From: Chryseobacterium gleum
GTDB taxonomy: Bacteria > Bacteroidota > Bacteroidia > Flavobacteriales_D > Crocinitomicaceae
Direction of reading: 5' to 3'
DNA length: 64,000 bases
Assembly (NCBI GenBank): GCA_945888625.1
Contig: CAMDAH010000011.1
Span: 1-64,000 of the forward strand
Of the stretch, positions 46,584 to 55,437 are shown piece by piece. The notes under the pieces are model-generated. The model saw nothing but the letters and a program-made list of their open reading frames with translations, was not told the origin of the DNA and made no database searches. A program made the position numbers and the translations under genes. The number at the start of each line of letters is the position of its first letter. The stretch's first letter is position 1.

Positions 46584-47132
46584 CTATAATTTTAAGTAGC
46601 CAATATGTAATTCATCTTCGAGTATCTCACTGGATTTAGTAATTTTTATCGCAAATTTCGCTGTTAAATCGGACGCAAGAATATCAGTTACCTTAAACAC
46701 TTCATCTATATCAATTCCAAATTTGTCGTCAATGTGCGACTTGGCGCCATTAAAGTCATAATGTTTGTAAAAGCTAGTTGCTTTTGCCTTTGTAGTGGCC
46801 TCCAATAAGGTCTCGCCGGTGCATATTATTTTGTAGTGGTATTCTTCGAATTCATTTTCTTTGTATCCGCCTAGATTGATGAAAAATAATTGTGTTTCAT
46901 TGGAGGTCTCTTGTCCTTTGGGAACGATTTCTATTTTGTGTTGATCGACATAGTTCACTTCTCGCCATGCGTCAATGTGAATTTTTCCTTTTGCCTCAGG
47001 CCAGAATGCATTAAGTTGGGGAATTAGTTCGGTAATAGAGCTTCCAATTCCGAAAAATATATCATGCTGTTCGGTGTTTCTGCCTGCTGGACGGCAACCT
47101 AACATGATCATGTATAATTTTAATTGATTCAT
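46584..47132 (-). CDS. DUF1543 domain protein
   Basis: 182 aa with the DUF1543 N-terminus (LYMIMLGCRPAGRNTEQHDIFF) and a duplicated half (repeat starting near residue 95, with KIICTGETLLEATTKAKATSF). Cytosolic; function unknown. It lies 8 bases after the stop of a T9SS protein gene and may be cotranscribed with it, though no functional link is seen. Confidence 0.85.
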   Translation of the reverse strand: MNQLKLYMIMLGCRPAGRNTEQHDIFFGIGSSITELIPQLNAFWPEAKGKIHIDAWREVNYVDQHKIEIVPKGQETSNETQLFFINLGGYKENEFEEYHYKIICTGETLLEATTKAKATSFYKHYDFNGAKSHIDDKFGIDIDEVFKVTDILASDLTAKFAIKITKSSEILEDELHIGYLKL

Positions 47133-47140
47133 TCAGATAA

Positions 47141-49771
47141 CTACCTAATCAGATGAAAAAATCCATGCCCCTCTTTGGTGGTTTGATTGATGCCCATTAC
47201 TTTATATAAAATAAAATAAACGCCTTCCGTACAATCTTTTTCTTGGAATTTACCATTCCAACTTGGACTTAGCTCTGTTAATTCTTTAACTTGTTCTCCC
47301 CATCTATTCAATATTACTGCATTAAAGGTGCTATCGCCTTGCAGTAGTAATTGATAAACTTCATTCTCATTATCACCATTTGGCGTAAAGAAATTCGGGA
47401 TGACAACGTCGAGAGGAATTTCGGGTTCTGGTGGTTCTGGTGGAATGACTGGAAGGATGGTAATGCTGATATAGGTGGTGTCTAAACAGCCATTGTTATT
47501 TGCAATGAGTTCCACTTGGTAGGTTCCAGGTGAGGTATACGTATGATTAATGACTGCTAATGTTCCCGATGTAGTGGTGTTCCCATCTCCAAAATTCCAA
47601 AAATAATTCGTGCCATTGGTCGAAGTATTTGTAAATTGAGCGCTATTTCCTGTGACATTTCCAGAAACTGAAGCTGATGGAGTGGGTATGACCGTAATTA
47701 ATACGTCATCCGTATCTTGGCAAGTGCCTGTATTGCCTGTTAAGGTATAACTTGTAGTTGTATTGGCGATAAAAACAACGCTGTCTTGAATCCCATTTGA
47801 CCAAGAGTAGGTAGTGGCACCACTTCCTGCTAATAAAATTGGACTTCCAGCGCAAACGGTAGTGTCGTTTCCTGCATCTACAACGATAGAGGATGCTACT
47901 ACAATATCCATCGTTCCTATGGTTGTGCATGCCATCTGAATAGAGGTAAAGATAAAACTGTAGGTGCCGGCAATTGAGGTATTAATTGGACTTGGATACC
48001 AACTTCCCGAAATGCCTTGATTAGATTGGGTTGTAATTGCCGGAGCAACATCACCAACACAATACGGTCCTAACTGGTTAAATGCAGGAACAATAGAGTC
48101 CGTAACAACTATGTTTATGGTAAGATTTGATACGCAATTATTAATCTGATTAAGTGGGGTAAAAGTGTAAAATGAGACGCCTTGTATGCTCGTATTAATG
48201 GAATTCGGACTCCAGGTTCCATTATATCCATTACTTGACTGTATCGAGAGCGCTAAGGGAGTTTCATTGATGCAGTAAGTTCCAAAATAAAAAAATGACG
48301 GCTGAATACTATCTTGTACACTTATTGAAATGGTTGTCCCGTTGCCGCACTGTCCGGCTAGTGGGGTAAAAGTGTAGTTAGTTTGACCGGCGGTATTGGT
48401 ATTTATTACTGCAGGATTCCATGTTCCTGTAATGCCATTAGTCGACGTGATAGGCAGTGTTGCGGCGTTTGCAAACACACAGTAGCTTGTATCGATATTA
48501 AAGGTTGCCAAGGCACCATTGTTTACAAAAAGTAGGAAGCTTGCTGTGTCGGCACATTGTCCGGGATTTGGTGTGAAAACATAGTTTGTGCTGCCCACGA
48601 CATTAGTGGAGATAAAAGGAGGATTCCAGGTACCCGTAATGCCATTTGTGGAAGTGTTAGGCAGGGGAGGTGCTGGAGCATTCTGACAAATGGCGCCACT
48701 GTTTACGAACACTGGTTCCACGACTGCGCCGTTATTGGGTATTTGAATGCTGTCTAAAACAAGACAGCCATTTGCTGAGGTAACTTGGCAATAATACCAA
48801 CCGGCACATAGATTATTCGCCGTCGCATTCGTTTGACCAATCGGAACCTGAGAACTGTTGAGCCAAACATAGCTATAAGCACTTCCTCCAGTAGGCGTGG
48901 CGGTTACTGATGCATTACAAGCACAATTGGCAGGGACTACTAAACTTAGATTGGCTTGAATTGGCTGAATAGCCACACAACTATTCGTTAAGGAATTTAT
49001 GTAAGATTGATTAGCAGCATTATTGGCGACTCCTGGAGTTTGATTGTTTGGAGCACTACATGAACCGATCGACCAATTTCCTTGCGTAGCTGGATTATTT
49101 GAAAAATTGTTGGTGAAGCTATAAACGCTGTTGGTTGCAGGTCCAATAAAATAAATTATTACGGAGCTGTTGTTGTTTCCCCAACTTACTGAATGTACAG
49201 GAACGAAATAATTACTGGCACTATAAATTTGAAAAGAATCATCGGTATTCGCCATGCCAATGTTACTCCAATTCCCCCCAGCGACGAATCCAGCTAGTGG
49301 ATAATTTTGGCCTGTTCCTGTCGATGGTGAGCTGAGGTGTTTGTCAAATAGGGAAGAGGATACTGGAATTACTAAGCGACAATTATTATCCAACATACTT
49401 AAATCTTGTGCAGGTAATGATGCATTAAGGTCTGCATCGTTGTAGATAACAATTAAGGTTCCGACAGGGATACAATTCCAAAAGCTATTGTTAGCAAACC
49501 GAATACAACCAGGCGCTACCCCTTCACCAACACTTGGTCCATTTGAAAAGTAGCCATTATTATCGTCTAGTATCCAATTTTTTAAATCTAGGCAACTTGT
49601 TCCTGCTGAACAAGGATTATAATTCACCGCTGGAACAACTAATAATTCTACGTATTCTTTTGATCCGGAAGGCCCTTGGGAGACTTCGTTGACGATTAGG
49701 GATTGAGAAAATAAGCGCGTAGGAATGACAATTCCAAAAAATAACAAGCAACTAAAAATTATGCGCATCAA
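47141..49771 (-). CDS. Secreted repeat protein with PKD and T9SS type B sorting domain
   Basis: 876 aa. Signal peptide at 1-22. N-terminal lamin-tail-like part (VNEVSQGPSGSKEYVELLV). Four tandem repeats of about 63 residues follow (see repeat entry), then an Ig-like unit (DAGNDTTVCAG) and a PKD domain (YFWNFGDGNTTTSG). The tail contains VIPNFFTPNGDNENEV, ILNRWGEQVKEL and TEGVYFILYKV, a clear CHU_C/type B sorting domain. It should be exported by the type IX system. Role unknown; adhesion is possible. Confidence 0.86.
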   Translation of the reverse strand: MMRIIFSCLLFFGIVIPTRLFSQSLIVNEVSQGPSGSKEYVELLVVPAVNYNPCSAGTSCLDLKNWILDDNNGYFSNGPSVGEGVAPGCIRFANNSFWNCIPVGTLIVIYNDADLNASLPAQDLSMLDNNCRLVIPVSSSLFDKHLSSPSTGTGQNYPLAGFVAGGNWSNIGMANTDDSFQIYSASNYFVPVHSVSWGNNNSSVIIYFIGPATNSVYSFTNNFSNNPATQGNWSIGSCSAPNNQTPGVANNAANQSYINSLTNSCVAIQPIQANLSLVVPANCACNASVTATPTGGSAYSYVWLNSSQVPIGQTNATANNLCAGWYYCQVTSANGCLVLDSIQIPNNGAVVEPVFVNSGAICQNAPAPPLPNTSTNGITGTWNPPFISTNVVGSTNYVFTPNPGQCADTASFLLFVNNGALATFNIDTSYCVFANAATLPITSTNGITGTWNPAVINTNTAGQTNYTFTPLAGQCGNGTTISISVQDSIQPSFFYFGTYCINETPLALSIQSSNGYNGTWSPNSINTSIQGVSFYTFTPLNQINNCVSNLTINIVVTDSIVPAFNQLGPYCVGDVAPAITTQSNQGISGSWYPSPINTSIAGTYSFIFTSIQMACTTIGTMDIVVASSIVVDAGNDTTVCAGSPILLAGSGATTYSWSNGIQDSVVFIANTTTSYTLTGNTGTCQDTDDVLITVIPTPSASVSGNVTGNSAQFTNTSTNGTNYFWNFGDGNTTTSGTLAVINHTYTSPGTYQVELIANNNGCLDTTYISITILPVIPPEPPEPEIPLDVVIPNFFTPNGDNENEVYQLLLQGDSTFNAVILNRWGEQVKELTELSPSWNGKFQEKDCTEGVYFILYKVMGINQTTKEGHGFFHLIR
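47895..48715 (-). repeat. Four in-frame tandem repeats of about 63 codons in the T9SS type B protein
   Basis: Each unit has the plan 'xxxYCxxxxxxxLPxxSxxGITGTWxPxxIxTxxxGxxxYxFTPxxxxC'. The first two are closest (both contain TNGITGTWNP). The last two are more diverged (GYNGTWSP, GISGSWYP). Edges are approximate. Confidence 0.75.
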
Positions 49772-49810
49772 TAATTTTTAATCAAAGGTAAATTTAATTT
49801 ATCGATTCGC

Positions 49811-50257
49811 TTATAATACGCTTGTAATTTCTGTTATCATTCCATTAAATATTACCTGCTCACCAGCTATTTTACCTCTCATCATTTGACCAAGGGGCGC
49901 TTCCAAACTCAGTGCGAAAAAACTATTGTTTTGACAAATCAATTGCCCCAAACTGATTGAAAAATAGTACCATCCTTTGTTGGTTTGTACCAAACTTCCA
50001 ATGGTGATTTTCTGGTGTTTCAAGGCAGGATCAATACCTGTCATAATGGCCTCTTGAAGGAGTAATATATTTAATTGATTGGTTAGTTTTTCTTGTTCTA
50101 ATTGGGCCATGGCATGAGCCGTTTCATGCTTATCTCCCGCTGAACTTTTTGCGTCATCAAACTCGGAGGGATAGCTATCTTGTAGAATCAATCTTAAGCC
50201 GTTGATTTTATTTTTTAACGCCTCTAAGGTTAATTGATAAACCACTACCTTATCCAT
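49811..50257 (-). CDS. GreA/GreB-like protein
   Basis: 148 aa. N-terminal helical part (residues 1-65, with SAGDKHETAHAMAQLEQEKL) and a C-terminal FKBP-like GreA_GreB domain (KGWYYFSISLGQL, then SLEAPLGQMMRGKIAGEQV). Homologues in Bacteroidota are often mislabelled. The long coiled coil of true GreA seems short here. It may act on RNA polymerase, but this is inference. It is 5 bases downstream of the CPBP gene. Confidence 0.7.
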   Translation of the reverse strand: MDKVVVYQLTLEALKNKINGLRLILQDSYPSEFDDAKSSAGDKHETAHAMAQLEQEKLTNQLNILLLQEAIMTGIDPALKHQKITIGSLVQTNKGWYYFSISLGQLICQNNSFFALSLEAPLGQMMRGKIAGEQVIFNGMITEITSVL

Positions 50258-50262
50258 GGTAT

Positions 50263-51009
50263 TTATTTTTTTGTAGCGTAGTTCATTTCAGGGTTATAGT
50301 GCAACGCTGTGAAGGTGTTGGTCCAGGCCATAACGACATGAACCACGAAAGCGATGATTATATTTCCCGACATTAGGGTTAGAATACAAAGAACAAAGCC
50401 AAGTGGAATGGCTCCGATAGTTTCGTCTAAGCCTTTTGGAATGTGTGTGGCAGAATAAAGCGCCACATTTACTGCAATTGCCGGCCATATCCCGATGGCA
50501 TCTACAACCGGAAAAAGTAGTACGCCTCTAAATAGTAATTCGTAGCCAAATAAATATAAAAACCAAGCTAAGACCTCTAAAAGCATCATTTTTTTTGTCC
50601 AAACTTTCGATCTAGCTTGTGGGTAGTTGACTAAATTTTTAGGTTTTTTCGCGCTAAAGTAAGCGATTGGAATCACTAAAATACTAAGACCTACTGTCCA
50701 TGCTAAGCTGAAAATAAAGGTTTGGCTATTAAAAGAAATCCCATAATCCGACAGATTGGTACCTTTAAACCATAACAGGCATATAATCACGGGGAAAATT
50801 CCCATGCTTACAAATCCAATAATCTTTGTGAAAAACAGGTGATTAAATAGTGCGGCATCGCGCTCATATTTAGTTGTAAAAAGCAACTTAATACGCTCAG
50901 ACTTTGAGACAAACCAATACAAAGAGAAAAAAGCAAGTGCAAGAATAATGGGTAAAAATGACGCTAAGTCAGAAGTATTCCAGGAGAAGTCTAGTTGGTC
51001 TGTATTCAT
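50263..51009 (-). CDS. CPBP-family intramembrane protein, catalytically atypical
   Basis: 248 aa with about seven or eight membrane spans. Motif 1 reads Y156-E157-L-L-F-R161, with Tyr where the family has the first Glu of EExxxR. Motif 2 has H189 (YSATHIP). Motif 3 has H224 but A228 where Asn/Asp is usual. CPBP members are Rce1-like proteases or bacteriocin-immunity-type proteins; this one may be inactive or altered. It overlaps the epimerase gene by 4 bases. Confidence 0.75.
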   Translation of the reverse strand: MNTDQLDFSWNTSDLASFLPIILALAFFSLYWFVSKSERIKLLFTTKYERDAALFNHLFFTKIIGFVSMGIFPVIICLLWFKGTNLSDYGISFNSQTFIFSLAWTVGLSILVIPIAYFSAKKPKNLVNYPQARSKVWTKKMMLLEVLAWFLYLFGYELLFRGVLLFPVVDAIGIWPAIAVNVALYSATHIPKGLDETIGAIPLGFVLCILTLMSGNIIIAFVVHVVMAWTNTFTALHYNPEMNYATKK

Positions 51010-51998
51010 TTATTTTTTATATAATTATTTTCAATAAACCAAGTTAATGCCTCACTTATAGCGTCCTCTATTGGTGTTTGAGGCATTTCGAGTTCTTTAA
51101 TTGCTTTGGCAGAGGTGTAATAGTGTTCCTCTGAAGCAAGGATAGCTAATTCATGGGAAACTGCAGGCGAAAATTTAAATAAGTGACCAATCAGGGAATT
51201 GAACCTGCCATATAATCGGACCATTGGTGTAGATAACTTAAATCGAGGTGCTGACACTTTGGCAATTGCGGCTATTTTTTCAAAGGCCATTTTATAGGTT
51301 AAGTTAGCATTCCCAAGAAGGTAACATTCGCCTTTTTTCCCCATGGTAATCGCATTCGCTATTGCCACAGCGACATCTTTTACAGCTACAAAGTTTTTTC
51401 CTCCCAAGGTGTAGCCGGGTACTTTTTTATTGTAAATCCCGATTAACATCGTTCCTGAACTTGGTCGACTATCGAAAGGACCAATCATGAAGGTGGGATT
51501 AACAACTACTGCATCTAATTCATTATCATTTACTGCTTTAAGTACTAATTCTTGAGCTTTATACTTTGAGTCCATATAATCGATTCCGTAGGTGTGCGCT
51601 GTGTATGGATTATTCTCATTACCTGGTTTTGCCAGGGTTCCCGAAGAAAATGAATTGGCTGTTCCAACATATATTAAGCGCTTAACATTATTCAATTTAC
51701 AGGCATTTATGATGTGCTGTGTTCCGTCAATATTCACCTTTTTTACAAGTTCTTGGCGTGCAGGGAACATGCTTGTATTTGCCGCACAATGGATTACTAC
51801 ATCGATACCCAAGCTGGCTTTATTGATACTTTCAGCATGAAGTAGGTCGCCTTGAACAATGGTGATAGGAAGCTTAGCTAATGTGGGGTATATTTTATTT
51901 TCTTGCACAAAAACTGTTACCTGCATTTGACGCTGTAAGAGTTCTCTTACCACATTATTACCTAACAATCCATCGGCACCAGTAACTAGTATATTCAT
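51006..51998 (-). CDS. NAD-dependent epimerase/dehydratase (extended SDR)
   Basis: 330 aa. The start was set at the ATG at 51998 (MNILVTGADGLLG); a longer reading from 52094 would overlap the hydrolase gene and adds a poor N-terminus. GADGLLGN (7-14) is the Rossmann glycine motif, and the SDR catalytic YxxxK is MDSKYKAQE with Tyr upstream. Similar to dihydroflavonol-reductase-like enzymes. Substrate unknown. It overlaps the CPBP gene by 4 bases. Confidence 0.85.
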   Translation of the reverse strand: MNILVTGADGLLGNNVVRELLQRQMQVTVFVQENKIYPTLAKLPITIVQGDLLHAESINKASLGIDVVIHCAANTSMFPARQELVKKVNIDGTQHIINACKLNNVKRLIYVGTANSFSSGTLAKPGNENNPYTAHTYGIDYMDSKYKAQELVLKAVNDNELDAVVVNPTFMIGPFDSRPSSGTMLIGIYNKKVPGYTLGGKNFVAVKDVAVAIANAITMGKKGECYLLGNANLTYKMAFEKIAAIAKVSAPRFKLSTPMVRLYGRFNSLIGHLFKFSPAVSHELAILASEEHYYTSAKAIKELEMPQTPIEDAISEALTWFIENNYIKNK

Positions 51999-52018
51999 AG
52001 CTTGATTAGGCAACAAAT

Positions 52019-52858
52019 TTAGCTTTTTATGATAAACGAACAGCTTAAATCGCATATATGTTTTAGCGCTTTCGGAAGTTCTTGTTTTAACCAAGGATGC
52101 TTAGCGTCAAAAACGTGGTCAGTATTTTCAAGGGTAACCAACTTTACATTAAGCCATCTTGCCAGTGAAATTCCTTCCTCCAAAAGCACTGTCTGATCGT
52201 CCATACCATGAAATACGGCAGCAGGGCGATTCAATGATAAGGCAGCTTGCTCAATATCAAGTGCTTTCTCATGAAGCAAAAAATCCTCAAATAATCCAAA
52301 GTACTGTGGTAAAGACTGTTTGGTTCTCGCATTATTAATGTGTCGTACGCCATCAAATTGCCACTTTTTTAACGCATCGTCTGTTGGAAAGCGTTTGCTG
52401 ATAGACGATATGGATGCCCACAGGCAAATTGATTTTGCCTTGATAATGGATGCAGATAATAAGGCAATTCCACCGCCTCGAGAATGACCAATTAGATGAA
52501 TTGCTGGCTTTTCATCGAAATAAGGGGTGATTTTTTGAACAAGGCATTCCGTATCTTTTACTTCATTGGAATACGTGTTGCTAGCAAAAGCTACTTCATC
52601 CGGAAAATCAATGCCATTTTCTACTGTGCCGCCGTTATGACTCAGGTTAAATTTACAAAAAGCAAAACCATTGGTCGTAAAGTAGTCTTGCACGAGATGC
52701 CAAGCGCCCCAATCTTTAAATCCCATAAACCCGTGAATAAAAATAATGAGTTGACCATTAAACGTTGGTGGAATGTGAAGATCAAAAAGACTAGCCCTGT
52801 CTTTTGCCCCCAAATAGACGCCATCAATTATCGATAATTTTTTTGTGTGTGTTGTCAT
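52019..52858 (-). CDS. Alpha/beta hydrolase
   Basis: 279 aa, no signal peptide. FIHGFMGFKDWG (40-51, oxyanion), nucleophile Ser126 in GHSRGGG, acid in GMDDQT and a His in TDHVFDAKHPW. It resembles the dienelactone-hydrolase-like/acyl-peptidase group. Lies between trmB (5 bases upstream) and the epimerase. Substrate unknown. Confidence 0.87.
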   Translation of the reverse strand: MTTHTKKLSIIDGVYLGAKDRASLFDLHIPPTFNGQLIIFIHGFMGFKDWGAWHLVQDYFTTNGFAFCKFNLSHNGGTVENGIDFPDEVAFASNTYSNEVKDTECLVQKITPYFDEKPAIHLIGHSRGGGIALLSASIIKAKSICLWASISSISKRFPTDDALKKWQFDGVRHINNARTKQSLPQYFGLFEDFLLHEKALDIEQAALSLNRPAAVFHGMDDQTVLLEEGISLARWLNVKLVTLENTDHVFDAKHPWLKQELPKALKHICDLSCSFIIKS

Positions 52859-52862
52859 TCGT

Positions 52863-53531
52863 TTAATTTACCGTAAAGCAACAGTATTTGATGACATGGC
52901 CACGTTGAACAAACAAATTTTCATAGTGCGTTTTAATCGCGAAAATGGCCTGCTGACCTGCTTGGTTTTCTTCCTCCAACGAAGCGTATAAGTCCGGTCT
53001 TTCGTCAATTAGGCGGTAACCATTGGATTCGATTTCTTCTAGTGTAGAGGCATAGAGCAAATCACTGTCTGTTTTTAGGTGGATATATCCTCCTGGCTTC
53101 AAAAACTTACGATAGCGATTAATAAAAAGCGCTGAACTCAATCTTTTTTTTGGTTTTCTAGGTTGCGGATCCGAAAAGGTTAACCAAATTTCATCGACCT
53201 CGTCTTTTTCAAAACAATCTTCAATGAAATCGATTCTTGAACGAACAAAAGCTACATTTTTTAATGATTTTTCTAGGGCTTGTTTTGCCCCAATGTAGAT
53301 TCTGTTGCCTTTTAAGTCAACACCAACGTAGTTATTATTGGGGTATAGCTCGCCGAGACCAACACTATACTCGCCTTTTCCGCATCCAAGCTCAACGATG
53401 ATTCTTCCCGAATTTTTGAAAACGTTTTCATTCCAACGACCTTTATTTTCAAATTGAACATCCGGTGCTGTTTCAAAAACATTGTCAAAAGTTTTTATTG
53501 CCTCAAATCGGCGTAACTTATCTTTTCCCAC
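52863..53531 (-). CDS. trmB: tRNA (guanine-N7-)-methyltransferase
   Basis: 222 aa. It methylates G46 in tRNA with SAM. SAM site VELGCGKGEYSVGLG (47-61); SDPQPRKPKKRLSSALFINRY carries the typical DPW-like substrate region (here SDPQPRKPKKR); LKTDSDLLYAST is also characteristic. It is first of the minus-strand set trmB-hydrolase-epimerase-CPBP-GreA/B-like. Confidence 0.95.
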   Translation of the reverse strand: MGKDKLRRFEAIKTFDNVFETAPDVQFENKGRWNENVFKNSGRIIVELGCGKGEYSVGLGELYPNNNYVGVDLKGNRIYIGAKQALEKSLKNVAFVRSRIDFIEDCFEKDEVDEIWLTFSDPQPRKPKKRLSSALFINRYRKFLKPGGYIHLKTDSDLLYASTLEEIESNGYRLIDERPDLYASLEEENQAGQQAIFAIKTHYENLFVQRGHVIKYCCFTVN

Positions 53532-53612
53532 TGGCTAGCATTTTCTTTTTCTTTTCTTTGATGCGAATTTAGTATTAATTTATTTTTTTCTTTCCATTTC
53601 ATTTTCTACTCG

Positions 53613-53620
53613 TAATTTTG
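53613..53620 (+). promoter_or_regulatory. Candidate -7 element adjoining a start codon
   Basis: TAATTTTG ends 4 bases before the ATG at 53625. If used, the mRNA would be leaderless or nearly so. No -33 TTTG is obvious. Confidence 0.4.
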
Positions 53621-53624
53621 CAAC

Positions 53625-54191
53625 ATGCATTTCATTGAACCATTCTTTAATTGGCGGGGGTATTATGTGGCATCAGATGATGCACGATCTCCTTTTTTTA
53701 ATGTGCACTACAGCGAACTTGAATATGCCAATAAAATTTATAATTTTTACATTCATCCCCAATGGGACGACATGGGTTCGGAAACTTTATTCCTAAAGAT
53801 AATATTGGTTGATTACGAAAAGTGTTGCGCAGTAATTGAATTAATAGGAGAGTGGAATGACGCAATTGAAAATGATATCATGCGCTTAAAAAGAGATGTC
53901 GTGGATGTTTTGCTTAACAATGGCATCAGTAAATTTATTCTGATTGGTGAGAACGTGTTGAATTTTCATTACTCAGATGATTGTTATTACGAGGAATGGT
54001 TTGAAGATGTGGAGGATGGTTGGATAGCAATGGTAAATTTTCACACGCACGTTACCAGGGAGTTTTCTCGCATTAATATAGACCAATATCTATTAATAGG
54101 CGGAGAGTTAGATGATCTCGAATGGCGTACATTTCATCCTCTTCAGTTTATTGATAAGATCACTAAAATTGTGGAAAATAGGATTACTTAG
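53625..54191 (+). CDS. Conserved-looking protein of unknown function
   Basis: 188 aa, acidic and aromatic-rich, no signal peptide or membrane span. Notable segments: FFNWRGYYVASDDARSPFF at the N-terminus and a very acidic YYEEWFEDVEDGW near residue 125. I believe similar proteins occur in Bacteroidota but cannot name a family. It diverges from trmB (93-base gap). No function proposed. Confidence 0.55.
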   Translation: MHFIEPFFNWRGYYVASDDARSPFFNVHYSELEYANKIYNFYIHPQWDDMGSETLFLKIILVDYEKCCAVIELIGEWNDAIENDIMRLKRDVVDVLLNNGISKFILIGENVLNFHYSDDCYYEEWFEDVEDGWIAMVNFHTHVTREFSRINIDQYLLIGGELDDLEWRTFHPLQFIDKITKIVENRIT

Positions 54192-54256
54192 TTAAGGTTG
54201 GTGATGGCGCAACAAAGCGCGCGTTCCTTCGTACCCAAGAGCCACAACAATTACGT

Positions 54257-54733
54257 ATGAAAGAAAAATTTGAATTTAATTACGAGTTATTATCCAATTG
54301 GAAAGAACTCCCGCTTACTGAACATCACTTGGTTGAGAAAGCCTATTTAGCCATGGATAAAGCGTATGCGCCATATAGCGAGTTTAAAGTTGGGGCATGT
54401 GCTTTAATGGATGACGGGTCAACGGTTTTAGGTAATAATCAAGAAAATGCTGCTTTTCCCTCTGGAATTTGCGCTGAACGTGTGGCTTTGTTTTATGCTG
54501 GTGCTAACTTTCCCGAGAAAATAGTGGAAACGTTATGTATTGTTGCAAAGGGTGAATTAATGCCTTCTTCCCAGCTCCTTTCGCCTTGTGGTGGCTGTAG
54601 GCAAGTCATGTTAGAGTCCGAAAATCGTCAGAAAAAAGCTATACGAATAATTTTGGTCAACCAAGATGGCCGCACCATGATATTGGACTCAGTTATTCAA
54701 CTGCTGCCTTTTGGATTTGGTCGATCTGATTAA
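54257..54733 (+). CDS. cdd: Cytidine deaminase
   Basis: 158 aa, the tetrameric zinc type. Ligand/catalytic motifs: CAERVA (Cys and Glu, about 73-78) and PCGGC (two Cys). It deaminates cytidine and deoxycytidine in pyrimidine salvage. YAPYSEFKVGACAL near residue 34 is typical. It stands alone on the plus strand. Confidence 0.95.
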   Translation: MKEKFEFNYELLSNWKELPLTEHHLVEKAYLAMDKAYAPYSEFKVGACALMDDGSTVLGNNQENAAFPSGICAERVALFYAGANFPEKIVETLCIVAKGELMPSSQLLSPCGGCRQVMLESENRQKKAIRIILVNQDGRTMILDSVIQLLPFGFGRSD

Positions 54734-54800
54734 TTAGACTAATGCTTTTCTAATAAATAATTTTGTTTTCAACAATTGGTCTACTTGCTCTTTTGTAGCT

Positions 54801-54808
54801 TATCTTTG
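54801..54808 (+). promoter_or_regulatory. Candidate -7 element for the DUF4494-pdxH unit
   Basis: TATCTTTG, full TAnnTTTG match, 20 bases before the ATG at 54829. A TTGG at 54776-54779 lies slightly far away (about 22 bases). Confidence 0.55.
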
Positions 54809-54828
54809 TTAATTAAAAAAAGATTCCT

Positions 54829-55437
54829 ATGAATAGCTGGTTTACTGTAAAAGTGAAATACACAAAACAATTAGATAACGGCACGTTTAAACGTGTCTCT
54901 GAGCCTTATATGTTGGCCGCAATGACATTTACAGACGCTGAAGCAAGAATTTACGAAGAACTTGGTGCCCTGATACGTGGAGAATTTACGGTGGTCGGAA
55001 TTTCACGTACGGATGTGCATGACATCTTTGCTTTCGACGACTCAGAAACCTGGTACAAATGCAAGGTCACATACGATTCAATAGACGATGAAGGGGAAAA
55101 GAAGAAAACGATTGCACAAAATTATTTGGTTACTGCTCCAAACGTAAAAGAGGCCTACATGAGGGTTCAAGAAAGTCTTTCGACCTTGATGATTGACTTT
55201 AAAATTACCATCGTTGCTGCTTCACCAATTGTGGAGATTTTTCCTTATCACGCCGATGATGTTGCACCAATAAATAGTTTAATTACCGATTTATTAGATG
55301 AAATAAATCCCGCAATTGAAGAATTTAATACTGAACCTGTTGCAAACAACAAGGGACCCGTATTTAGTGCCTCGGGTACTGATGACGAGGAATCAGCGAG
55401 TAGTATCGAAGATGAATTAGCTAACGGCGATGAGTGA
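54829..55437 (+). CDS. DUF4494 domain protein
   Basis: 202 aa. The N-terminal about 150 residues match DUF4494 (WFTVKVKYTKQLDNG, then MTFTDAEARIYEELG). The C-terminal about 50 residues are low-complexity and acidic. Cytosolic; function unknown. It overlaps pdxH by 8 bases, so the two are coupled. Confidence 0.85.
   Translation: MNSWFTVKVKYTKQLDNGTFKRVSEPYMLAAMTFTDAEARIYEELGALIRGEFTVVGISRTDVHDIFAFDDSETWYKCKVTYDSIDDEGEKKKTIAQNYLVTAPNVKEAYMRVQESLSTLMIDFKITIVAASPIVEIFPYHADDVAPINSLITDLLDEINPAIEEFNTEPVANNKGPVFSASGTDDEESASSIEDELANGDE

Noticed and set aside
51999-52094. N-terminal extension of the epimerase to 52094
   Set aside because: It would overlap the hydrolase gene and precedes the clean MNILVTGADG start.
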